Positions 1 through 5,310 of a stretch of DNA of 5,310 bases are shown in pieces. This stretch comes from Chloroflexota bacterium. Lineage in GTDB: Bacteria > Chloroflexota > UBA11872 > VXOZ01. Position 1 is the stretch's first letter. Each line of letters begins with the position of its first letter. The notes below the pieces were generated by a model. That model made no database searches. It saw only the letters and a program-made list of their open reading frames with translations, and had not been told where the DNA came from. The DNA lies in contig VXOZ01000155.1 in the NCBI GenBank assembly GCA_009839775.1, forward strand, positions 1-5,310, read 5' to 3'. Both the position numbers and the translations under genes were made by a program.

Positions 1-288
1 CAACAATATGGCCAAAGCAGTTTGCACATCACTGCCAATTGCTGCGGATGGAGTCGTAAATTCAATCGTACCGCGATTCAGGACTAGAGTAGCTACAAAG
101 CCGAACAAAGCAAGGAGCATCAGCGGGATAAGCGGTACCAGCACCCCTGCGGCAAAGCCGGCAATCGTCACCGTGCGAGTATTGACAACGGTAAGCATGG
201 AGTCTGCGTCAATTACATCCGGTCCATCGACCGGCATCTCCGTCGGTGGCGGCGTCGGATCCTGGGCCAAAGGATTCGGGTGCATCAT
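1..288 (-). CDS. N-terminal part of a membrane protein, tandem paralogue of its upstream neighbour (runs off the left edge)
   Basis: I do not recognise the family; function unknown. Ninety-six codons are open from an ATG at 288 to the window edge. The N-terminus is proline-rich and acidic (about residues 1-30, probably cytoplasmic). A long hydrophobic segment follows (about residues 40-67), then LNRGTIEFTT at about 67-76. Residues 24-80 align without gaps to residues 12-68 of the protein encoded just upstream (292-1302), with 27 of 57 identities counted by hand; the LNRGTIE motif is fully shared. Two ATGs are adjacent (288 and 285). I chose 288 because AAGGAG at 298-303 lies 9 bases away, inside the end of the upstream gene. 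Only 3 bases separate it from the upstream stop, so the two are probably one transcript with coupled translation. Whether it also carries a BON-like C-terminus cannot be seen. Confidence 0.85.
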   Translation of the reverse strand, partial: MMHPNPLAQDPTPPPTEMPVDGPDVIDADSMLTVVNTRTVTIAGFAAGVLVPLIPLMLLALFGFVATLVLNRGTIEFTTPSAAIGSDVQTALAILL

Positions 289-291
289 GAT

Positions 292-1302
292 CTATTGCTC
301 CTTGTAATCGTGCCCGCCGTTGCGGCTCGTGCGGGGTACGGTAGCGGCCAAGGCATGCCAGAGACTGCGCATGGTCCGCAGCGCTCTGCGATGCGGGGCC
401 ACTCCTGCCGCCACTGCTGCATTTTGCTGATCCGGTGCGCTCAACGCTTTCTTGCTAGCGCCAGTCGAATGCTCCGGCGTTAATTCTGAAGTCATGTGCT
501 CTCTTTCCAGGAGGGTCAGGCCTTCCGCCTCTACTTCTCTCACCCCGATGACGCGCTGGCCGATGTCTCGCACACGGCGGTAGTGATCGGGCGTGCGAAA
601 GTCGCCGCGTACATATGCCACGCCGGAATCGGGGTCAATCCTGACGGATACCAGGCGGCAGGCGTACAGTTCAGAATCGTCCTTTAGCAAGTGTACCAGC
701 GCCGCCTCACGTCTCAGCCACATCATGGGCTCACCTAAGGCCATGCGCAAGATTAGGAAGACAAGTGGTTCCCATACCGTCTCGTATACGAAGCCGGAGA
801 GCGTCCAAAATGGGAACATAAAGAACAGCACCGGGGCAATGCTTACCAGATAGCCGACGTCGAGACTTAGCATATGAAGCGCGCCCGCAATGAGGGACGG
901 CACAACGATTAGGGCGAGCACAGTTTGCGGGCCGGGATGGGTGGAGAAGTGGAAGCCTACAAGCAATGGCCACGTCACACCGCGCTGCACGCTCCAGCGA
1001 CGTACCGCCCCCATCACCGCTCCTAGAATACTGCTAGAAAGAAAGAACAGCGCGAGGACGCGAGCCGCCGCTTCCATGCTGCCAGGCGCAATCACATACG
1101 ACGTCGTCAACTCAATGGTGCCGCGGTTCAGGAGAAACGTACCGAAGAGGCCGGCGAAAATAAGGATAGCAAACGGGATGCATAGTACAATCGCCCCGGC
1201 GACGAAGCCGGTCACAATAGCCGTGCGTAGAGAGACAACCGTGAAGACGGCGTCCGCATAGCTGGCATCCGGCAAGTCGTCGCGTATAGGCGGCATCCGC
1301 AT
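292..1302 (-). CDS. Multi-pass membrane protein with BON-like C-terminal domain, 336 aa
   Basis: I cannot assign a function. The protein has a short charged N-terminus and about four to five hydrophobic segments: residues 27-58, 81-100, 126-145 and 150-177, with a further weak one near 179-188. A soluble region follows at about 200-266, then a roughly 70-residue polar, low-complexity tail. The soluble part has the BON pattern: an initial helix, a strand ending VSVRID, a turn, VAYVRGDF resembling the V.L.G.V strand, a helix, then VIGVREVEAEGL resembling the usual GV..V.N.L ending. BON domains are thought to bind membranes or ligands; the assignment is by eye. Residues 12-68 are paralogous to the next gene downstream. 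The frame stays open to an ATG at 1365, but I chose the ATG at 1302 because GGAGG at 1310-1314 lies 7 bases upstream. The paralogue also begins shortly before the shared region, and the candidate promoter would start transcription near 1338. Confidence 0.85.
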   Translation of the reverse strand: MRMPPIRDDLPDASYADAVFTVVSLRTAIVTGFVAGAIVLCIPFAILIFAGLFGTFLLNRGTIELTTSYVIAPGSMEAAARVLALFFLSSSILGAVMGAVRRWSVQRGVTWPLLVGFHFSTHPGPQTVLALIVVPSLIAGALHMLSLDVGYLVSIAPVLFFMFPFWTLSGFVYETVWEPLVFLILRMALGEPMMWLRREAALVHLLKDDSELYACRLVSVRIDPDSGVAYVRGDFRTPDHYRRVRDIGQRVIGVREVEAEGLTLLEREHMTSELTPEHSTGASKKALSAPDQQNAAVAAGVAPHRRALRTMRSLWHALAATVPRTSRNGGHDYKEQ

Positions 1303-1344
1303 TGCAGCGCCTCCGGAGTGAACGACGGGAGTGCCTCTCCATAC

Positions 1345-1373
1345 ATCGTATCCCGGCAGCAGCAAGCGGTCAA
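1345..1373 (-). promoter_or_regulatory. Candidate sigma70-type promoter of the membrane-protein pair
   Basis: On the minus strand, TTGACC (1368-1373, 5 of 6 to consensus) is followed after exactly 17 bases by TACGAT (1345-1350, 4 of 6). Transcription would begin near 1338, giving a leader of about 36 bases before the ATG at 1302 with GGAGG in place. This is the best-matching promoter in the window. It implies that the membrane-protein pair can be transcribed independently of the protease upstream. Confidence 0.5.
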
Positions 1374-1392
1374 GCGGTTAAGCCTGACCGCT
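1365..1392. repeat. Inverted repeat with an extra direct copy, overlapping the -35 box; possible operator
   Basis: AGCGGTCA at 1365-1372 and its exact reverse complement TGACCGCT at 1385-1392 flank 12 bases. The loop begins with AGCGGTTA (1373-1380), a one-mismatch direct copy of the left arm. The left arm covers most of the candidate -35 box of the membrane-protein promoter. This fits a regulator binding site; a weak hairpin after the protease gene is the alternative, but no T-run follows it on the transcribed strand. Confidence 0.4.
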
Positions 1393-1431
1393 GGGCAGCT
1401 ATAGCCCTGCAGATGCTACGGCATTCGGCAC

Positions 1432-2592
1432 TCAGTTATTTGGCCAGGCGCCGAGCGTTGCGTCGAGTTTCACCGCCTCGCCATTGCGATGGACAGTAAT
1501 CGAAATCGTGTCGCCGACGTTCTTCGATTGAATGTAAGCGATGAGGTCGTCGGCGGTCTTCAACTCCAGCCCGTCAATTGCAGTAATGATATCCGCAAAG
1601 CGAGGACTTCGACTTGAGCCACGAATGCCGGCTTTCTGTGCGGGGCTACCTGGCGCGACTCGCGTTACCCAAATGCCCTGGTCAACGTCGAGTTCCCTTT
1701 CTCGGGCTTCCTGCGGTGTGATCGTGTCCATTTGCACGCCCAAGAAGGTGCGTCGGATGTCCTCTCCCTCAATGAGTTGCGGCAAGAGTCGCTGCACCAA
1801 GTTTGATGGTATGCTTAGTCCGACCCCTTGAAACCGCTGGTTGCTTGTTTGAATTGCCGTCGTGATGCCAATCACCTCGCCATTGGCGTTTAGGAGCGGT
1901 CCGCCCGAATTGCCGGGATTGATCTCCGTATCGCTCTGAATAAGGCCGGCGATGAGGCGTCCCCTTTCAGGGTAGGTTCTTCCCACTGCGCTCACGATAC
2001 CTGCGGTGATGCTGTGGCTAAAGCCATACGGCGCGCCAATGGCAAAGACTGGGTCGCCCGGCTTCACTGCTGTCGAGTCTCCAAAGCGCGCTACCTGAAA
2101 GGCATCTTGAGGAAGGTTGGCCCGAATGACGGCCAGGTCTGTCGCCGGATCACGGCCGACAATTTCAGCAAACAACGTACTTCCGTCGAACAACTGCACC
2201 CGCACTCTGTCGGCCTGGCTGACCACATGATTATTTGTCACGATGTGGCCTTGGCCGTCCACGATGATGCCGGTCCCCGATCCAATTCCGCGTGGTCGGT
2301 CTTCATCAAGAGTCCATATGGTAACGACACTGGGCGACACCGCCTGGTACACGGCAGCCGCACTTGCTTCTGCTTCTTGCACGTAGGTGATTTGCGGCGT
2401 CTGGGCAGCCACCACCGGCTCTGTCTGCGCTTGACGCAAGATCAGCCAGGCGGTAAGACTGCCGGCGACAATGCCCGCGACCAATGCGACCATGATACTG
2501 AGTACGATGACGGATCCGAGCCCTTTCCGGCCGGGATAGTCATCCTGGAAACCGCTGTTATCTGATTGAGCGGGAACTGAAGACATAGCCAC
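1432..2592 (-). CDS. htrA: HtrA/DegP-family membrane-anchored serine protease with one PDZ domain
   Basis: This is a trypsin-like protease of the S1C (HtrA) family, which degrades or refolds damaged proteins outside the cytoplasmic membrane. Of 386 residues, about 1-25 are a polar cytoplasmic tail and 28-52 a single hydrophobic anchor; a linker leads to the protease domain at about 75-270. The catalytic triad is visible: His122 in TNNHVV, Asp152 in ATDLAVI and Ser229 in GNSGGPL. One PDZ domain follows at about 283-380, with a small polar insertion (about 325-332) before its ADIITAIDG strand; there is no second PDZ, as in DegS or many Gram-positive HtrAs. The start is GTG at 2592: AAGGAGG at 2600-2606 is 7 bases away, but 13 from the next in-frame ATG (2586). 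It lies downstream of the kinase in the same direction, the usual arrangement for an envelope-stress protease controlled by the adjacent two-component system (inference). Confidence 0.96.
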   Translation of the reverse strand: MAMSSVPAQSDNSGFQDDYPGRKGLGSVIVLSIMVALVAGIVAGSLTAWLILRQAQTEPVVAAQTPQITYVQEAEASAAAVYQAVSPSVVTIWTLDEDRPRGIGSGTGIIVDGQGHIVTNNHVVSQADRVRVQLFDGSTLFAEIVGRDPATDLAVIRANLPQDAFQVARFGDSTAVKPGDPVFAIGAPYGFSHSITAGIVSAVGRTYPERGRLIAGLIQSDTEINPGNSGGPLLNANGEVIGITTAIQTSNQRFQGVGLSIPSNLVQRLLPQLIEGEDIRRTFLGVQMDTITPQEARERELDVDQGIWVTRVAPGSPAQKAGIRGSSRSPRFADIITAIDGLELKTADDLIAYIQSKNVGDTISITVHRNGEAVKLDATLGAWPNN

Positions 2593-2599
2593 TGCCGTG

Positions 2600-2606
2600 C
2601 CTCCTT
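2600..2606 (-). promoter_or_regulatory. Ribosome binding site that decides the GTG start of the protease
   Basis: AAGGAGG on the minus strand is a full-strength Shine-Dalgarno sequence. It stands 7 bases before the GTG at 2592 and 13 before the ATG at 2586, so the GTG is the better-placed initiator. Confidence 0.8.
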
Positions 2607-2659
2607 GGTAATGAATGTCCTCTATTCTCAGTGTACATCCGCTAGCTAAGGTTTACCTG

Positions 2660-2695
2660 AAAAACGGTGCAACTTAGGCGCAAGCAGCGCGCTAA
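2660..2695 (-). terminator. Weak terminator-like hairpin at the end of the kinase gene
   Basis: On the minus strand, TTAG, a one-base bulge, GCGC, a five-base loop, then GCGC and CTAA can form an 8-bp stem (2674-2695) that includes part of the kinase stop codon. A run of five T (2660-2664) follows only after 9 further bases. That gap is too long for a textbook intrinsic terminator. It could be a partial terminator reducing read-through into the protease gene, or chance. Confidence 0.25.
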
Positions 2696-4212
2696 GAGAC
2701 GACGTCATCGCTTTGCCGTTGGGAGGCGTGGTCGAAGAGCGTGGCATTCTCGCCATTGGTTTCCCGCACTGCCTTCTTTGGCGCATCGCTGTCCTCCTCC
2801 GGGTCGGCGAGATTGCGGGGAAGCTTGACCGTAACGGTGGTTCCCTGGTCGGGCGCGCTTTTTATGTCAAGGTCTGCGCCGTGCGCTTCCACGATCCATT
2901 TTGCAATAGAAAGGCCCAGTCCAAATCCACCGGAATGACGGGCCCTATCGGCCTGGTAGAAGCGGTCGAAGGCGCTGGCAATATCAGCCTCACGCATACC
3001 GATACCGGTGTCCTGCACCGTGAGATGAACCGCGCGCATCTTGCTCAGGGTGCTCACGGTAACCGAGCCGCCCGCCGGCGTGTATTTGAGCGCATTGTCA
3101 AGCAAAATCAGCACAAGTTGGCGGAGAAGGTCGGGGTCGCCAAGCACACAGACATCGTCAGTCGCCGCACGCAAGTGGACGCCTACCATTGGATTGAAGT
3201 AGGGCGCTTGGCGCACAACGTCCGCGGCAATCCCGTTCAGGTCGACACGTTCACGCCGCACGGTCTGTCCGGCATCGGCACGCGCCAAGGCCAGCATGTC
3301 CGAGACCAAACGACTCATGCGTTCCGATTCTACGGCAATGTCGTTGAGGGCGGCTTTGCGTTCCTCTTCCGACAAGTCCGGTATATCCCGCAACAGCGCC
3401 ACATTGCCGCGAATGACCGTCAACGGGGTGCGGAGTTCATGTGAGGCATCGGCCACAAGGCGATGCTGGGCCGCAAGCGCTTCGGCTATGCGGGCATAAC
3501 TGCTTTGGAGGCGGTCCAACATGATGTTGAACGTCTCGGCCAGACGGTTCACTTCATCCTGAGCGCCGGCCTGCGGCACGCGTTTACTGAGGTCTTGGGT
3601 CTGGCCGATAACTTGCGCGGCCTGTGCCAGGCGTTCGAGCGGCAGTAGGCCGGCGTGGGCAATGAGGTATGCCAGGCCCATCGCCGCAACGATGCTCACG
3701 CCCCCGCCGACAAGTATGATCACGCGCAGTTCACGCAAGCTCGTCTCCACGTCAGCAAGTGAGCGGGCGACTTGCAACATGCTATGCAGCCGCCCCTGGA
3801 CGACATAGGGGTGGTGGTAAACGCGCAACTGGGTCCCATGTACCGCTACCGTCTCTATGAAAGGCTCACCAAGGCGTGCCCGCTCAAGTACATCGTTACC
3901 GCTCGGTAGCTTTTCGTCACCGAGACTTGGCGACCGAGAATAGACCGAGCCGTCTCTGCCGACAACCTGAACGAAGATGCCGGAGTGGGCAAATGCGTCG
4001 CTGAACTCGGGACTTGGCACGAGGTGCAGTCCGTGCGGCGTGGGTCGAACTTGCGTGAAGACTAGTACCTCGCGCACCTGGGTCTCCAAAACCTGATCGA
4101 TCTCGGCGTAGATGGCGCGAGATATGAGAATGTACGTGAGCACATAGTAGACAACGAGCGTAATTGCAAGCACGCTCCCTGCCAGGAACGTCAGGCGGAG
4201 ACGCAGAGACAT
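2692..4212 (-). CDS. Membrane sensor histidine kinase (HAMP, HisKA, HATPase), 506 aa
   Basis: This is the sensor partner of the OmpR-type regulator encoded immediately upstream; it autophosphorylates and passes the phosphate on. Order of parts: transmembrane segment at about 7-30; extracytoplasmic sensor domain of about 130 residues (33-163); second transmembrane segment at about 164-190; HAMP linker at about 188-242; and the dimerisation/phosphoacceptor helix with His258 in ASHELRTP. The ATPase domain spans about 354-465, with the N box around Asn373 (DNALKYTP), G1 DTGIGM at 401-406 and G2 GFGLGLSI at 429-436. A hydrophilic tail of about 40 residues, rich in Asp, Glu and Lys, extends past the ATPase fold. 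All catalytic boxes look intact. The ATG at 4212 is 3 bases after the regulator's stop and has only a weak purine-rich stretch (GAGAG) before it, so translational coupling is likely. The stimulus cannot be read from the sequence. Confidence 0.96.
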   Translation of the reverse strand: MSLRLRLTFLAGSVLAITLVVYYVLTYILISRAIYAEIDQVLETQVREVLVFTQVRPTPHGLHLVPSPEFSDAFAHSGIFVQVVGRDGSVYSRSPSLGDEKLPSGNDVLERARLGEPFIETVAVHGTQLRVYHHPYVVQGRLHSMLQVARSLADVETSLRELRVIILVGGGVSIVAAMGLAYLIAHAGLLPLERLAQAAQVIGQTQDLSKRVPQAGAQDEVNRLAETFNIMLDRLQSSYARIAEALAAQHRLVADASHELRTPLTVIRGNVALLRDIPDLSEEERKAALNDIAVESERMSRLVSDMLALARADAGQTVRRERVDLNGIAADVVRQAPYFNPMVGVHLRAATDDVCVLGDPDLLRQLVLILLDNALKYTPAGGSVTVSTLSKMRAVHLTVQDTGIGMREADIASAFDRFYQADRARHSGGFGLGLSIAKWIVEAHGADLDIKSAPDQGTTVTVKLPRNLADPEEDSDAPKKAVRETNGENATLFDHASQRQSDDVVS

Positions 4213-4215
4213 GAG

Positions 4216-4884
4216 TTAGCTCTCGCGTAGTACGTATCCGACGCCGCGCACGGTATAGATGATGCGGGAATCACCTTCTGCCTCTAGCTTCTGCCGCAGA
4301 TAGCCGACGTAGACTTCGAGAACGTTTGATTCACCCTCGAAATCGTAGCCCCACACCTTTTCCATAATGTAGTGCCGAGGCAGCACCCGCCGTGGACTCT
4401 GCATGAAGAGGAGAAGCAACTCATACTCCGTGGCAGTGAGGTCGAAGGTCCTGTTGCTGCGCTGCGCGCGCCTCGCGCCGGTGTCGAGCGTCAGGTCCGC
4501 GAAATGGAGCACCTCGTCCTCGGGTGAGGTGCTGCGACGCAAGAGGGCGCGAATGCGCGCAAAGAGTTCTTCCAATTCGAACGGCTTGACTAGGTAGTCA
4601 TCCGCGCCGGCGTCGAGGCCCACCACACGGTCGGAGAGCTCATCCTTGGCAGTGAGCATGAGGATAGGCACGGTGCTCTCCTGGCGGATGCGTTTGCACA
4701 CGCGCAAGCCGTCAAGACCCGGCATAAGGATGTCAAGCACAATCAGGTCGGGCCGGTTCTGAGACACAAGCGAGAGGGCCTGAAAGCCATCGTGCGCCAC
4801 TTCCACCTCGTAGCCTTGATGGGAAAGTGCCCTGTGAAGAAGCGCGGTGATCTTCTGGTCGTCGTCTACGACGAGAACTCGCAT
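4216..4884 (-). CDS. OmpR/PhoB-family DNA-binding response regulator, 222 aa
   Basis: The protein is a phosphorylation-controlled transcription factor, cytoplasmic, and the partner of the adjacent kinase. The receiver domain (about 1-118) shows the acidic pocket Asp7-Asp9, phosphoacceptor Asp51 in IVLDILMPG, Thr78, Tyr97, and Lys100 followed by Pro101. The ADDYLVKPF segment and following helix are typical of the OmpR dimerisation face. The winged-helix domain (about 125-220) shows the usual TATEYELL start, a VWGY stretch, the recognition-helix region NVLEVYVGYLRQKL and the wing ending TVRGVGYVLRES. Length is normal for the family. The ATG at 4884 is preceded by AGAAGG (4889-4894) at a slightly short 4-base spacing. 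It is the first gene of the two-component unit. The protease downstream and its own control region are the natural target candidates, but no clear OmpR-type direct-repeat site was identified. Confidence 0.96.
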   Translation of the reverse strand: MRVLVVDDDQKITALLHRALSHQGYEVEVAHDGFQALSLVSQNRPDLIVLDILMPGLDGLRVCKRIRQESTVPILMLTAKDELSDRVVGLDAGADDYLVKPFELEELFARIRALLRRSTSPEDEVLHFADLTLDTGARRAQRSNRTFDLTATEYELLLLFMQSPRRVLPRHYIMEKVWGYDFEGESNVLEVYVGYLRQKLEAEGDSRIIYTVRGVGYVLRES

Positions 4885-4915
4885 GCTACCTTCTCTCAGT
4901 ACGTTCCCCTTGTTT

Positions 4916-4967
4916 AGACTCTAGGAATACCGAGCAACCCTCGCTGAACCGCATAGCGCTAGAGTCT
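4916..4967. repeat. 9-bp perfect inverted repeat in the regulator's upstream region
   Basis: AGACTCTAG (4916-4924) and CTAGAGTCT (4959-4967) are perfect complements separated by 34 bases. Inside the spacer, CGAG (4931-4934) and CTCG (4940-4943) can form a second small stem with a 5-base loop. If transcription begins near 4980, this lies in the leader RNA of the two-component genes and could fold as a branched hairpin. It could also be a DNA site. The role is inferred; only the repeat is seen. Confidence 0.5.
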
Positions 4968-4988
4968 CAGTTGTGCCTTCAACTCTCA

Positions 4989-5001
4989 ATTGTACCGTAC
5001 A
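4989..5001 (-). promoter_or_regulatory. Candidate -10 box of the two-component genes overlapped by a palindrome
   Basis: On the minus strand, TACAAT (4989-4994) is a 5-of-6 match to the sigma70 -10 box, about 105 bases before the regulator start. No good -35 box stands at 16-18 bases; the nearest TTG-containing hexamers sit 14-15 bases away. The plus strand over 4991-5001 reads TGTAC, C, GTACA, a palindrome overlapping the -10 box. A poor -35 with an adjacent palindrome would suit a regulated promoter, but the evidence is thin. Confidence 0.25.
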
Positions 5002-5023
5002 CGGAACGCCACAAGCGTTTGCG

Positions 5024-5310
5024 TCAACGCGCCGGCGCCGCATGTGTCGTGGTATACGTGCGCGGTTTCCTTAGCAACTCCAGCAAGTCATCGGCAGTTG
5101 CCATTGCAGTGCGGGAGGGTGTGCCGTTCTCAGGGCGTGACACGCTTACAAGCTCGTACGGCGGTTCCAGCCAGAACGGCTTGATTTCACCGCGCTTGGC
5201 GAGGGCGCGTCGCACGCCTTCTTTGATGAGCTTTCTCGCCTTGGTCGGATGCAGATGTATGGCGGCGCCGTTGAACTTCCTGTTCTCTTCACCGGATATG
5301 CCGGCGGCAG
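5024..5310 (-). CDS. C-terminal end of a probable M55-family (DppA-type) D-aminopeptidase, start beyond the right edge
   Basis: Ninety-four residues are open from the right edge to a TGA at 5024-5026. Reading in frame from 5308, the part upstream of the GTG at 5215 (residues 1-31) carries a recognisable motif, so that GTG is internal and not a start. The pattern K-F-N-G-A-A-I-H-L-H-P, then K-A-R-K-L-I and a G...AL helix, then KPFWLEPPYEL matches the C-terminal part of M55 zinc D-aminopeptidases as I know them (HP..A..LI..GA..AL, later P..L..PY.L). DppA cleaves D-amino-acid peptides such as D-Ala-D-Ala. The zinc ligands lie in the N-terminal part and are outside the window, so activity cannot be judged. 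The stretch after PPYEL is shorter and more divergent than usual. The gene runs in the same direction as the two-component genes, 139 bases upstream of them. Confidence 0.65.
   Translation of the reverse strand, partial: AAGISGEENRKFNGAAIHLHPTKARKLIKEGVRRALAKRGEIKPFWLEPPYELVSVSRPENGTPSRTAMATADDLLELLRKPRTYTTTHAAPAR

Noticed and set aside
890..1261. 123-codon plus-strand frame, with an analogous 99-codon frame at 8-307
   Set aside because: Both are antisense to the paralogous membrane proteins. Their similarity to each other simply mirrors the similarity of the true coding strand.
1303..1365. In-frame 21-codon extension of the membrane protein to an ATG at 1365
   Set aside because: No ribosome site was noted at that ATG, and it lies upstream of the likely transcription start. 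GGAGG stands 7 bases before the ATG at 1302, and the paralogue does not support the extra residues.
2014..2565. 183-codon open frame on the plus strand
   Set aside because: It is antisense to the HtrA protease, including the region encoding its catalytic residues, and has no recognisable domain of its own.
2607..2691. A sigma70 promoter for the protease in the gap after the kinase
   Set aside because: No hexamer pair with acceptable spacing was found. TACACT and GAGAAT resemble -10 boxes but lack -35 partners.
2713..3444. 243-codon open frame on the plus strand
   Set aside because: It lies wholly antisense to the kinase gene, whose catalytic motifs are all intact. The translation shows no recognisable domain and is explained as a shadow frame in GC-rich coding DNA.
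5005..5019. AACGC-5-GCGTT hairpin after the D-aminopeptidase stop as a terminator
   Set aside because: The stem is only 5 bp and no T-run follows on the minus strand, so it does not support a terminator call.
5024..5215. A complete 63-codon small gene starting at the GTG at 5215
   Set aside because: The frame stays open to the window edge, and the upstream residues complete a recognisable M55-type C-terminal motif, so the GTG is internal.

Overview
The window is a compact bacterial locus with every supported gene on the minus strand. In transcription order, from the right edge to the left, these are: the C-terminal end of a probable M55 (DppA-type) D-aminopeptidase; an OmpR-family response regulator; its membrane histidine kinase; an HtrA/DegP-type membrane-anchored serine protease with one PDZ domain; a multi-pass membrane protein with a BON-like C-terminal domain; and the N-terminal 96 residues of a second membrane protein that is clearly a tandem paralogue of the previous one. 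There is no mobile element, CRISPR array, rRNA or tRNA that I can see, and no gene-free stretch longer than about 140 bases.

The DNA is moderately GC-rich, spacing is tight, Shine-Dalgarno sequences are strong, and one gene starts with GTG. The wording of the regulator, kinase and protease would fit Chloroflexota or another GC-rich, non-proteobacterial lineage. That is an impression from sequence style, not a proof, and the phylum should be treated as unknown.

Region by region: 5024-5310 is the D-aminopeptidase tail. 4885-5023 is the control region of the two-component system. It holds a candidate -10 box overlapped by a small palindrome and a 9-bp inverted repeat in the probable leader. 4216-4884 and 2692-4212 are the regulator and kinase, 3 bases apart and probably translationally coupled. 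2593-2691 holds a hairpin at the kinase stop codon and the strong ribosome binding site of the protease. 1432-2592 is the protease. 1303-1431 holds the best promoter in the window (TTGACC, 17 bases, TACGAT), with its -35 box inside an inverted repeat. 292-1302 and 1-288 are the paralogous membrane proteins, again only 3 bases apart.

Working model (inference): a sensor kinase with an extracytoplasmic domain, its OmpR-type regulator and an HtrA protease form an envelope-stress module comparable in layout to CssRS-HtrA, CiaRH-HtrA or MprAB-PepD. The two downstream membrane proteins may belong to the same response or be separately controlled from their own promoter. The paralogous membrane-protein pair is the least familiar part of the window. 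I see nothing here that demands a wholly new kind of system.
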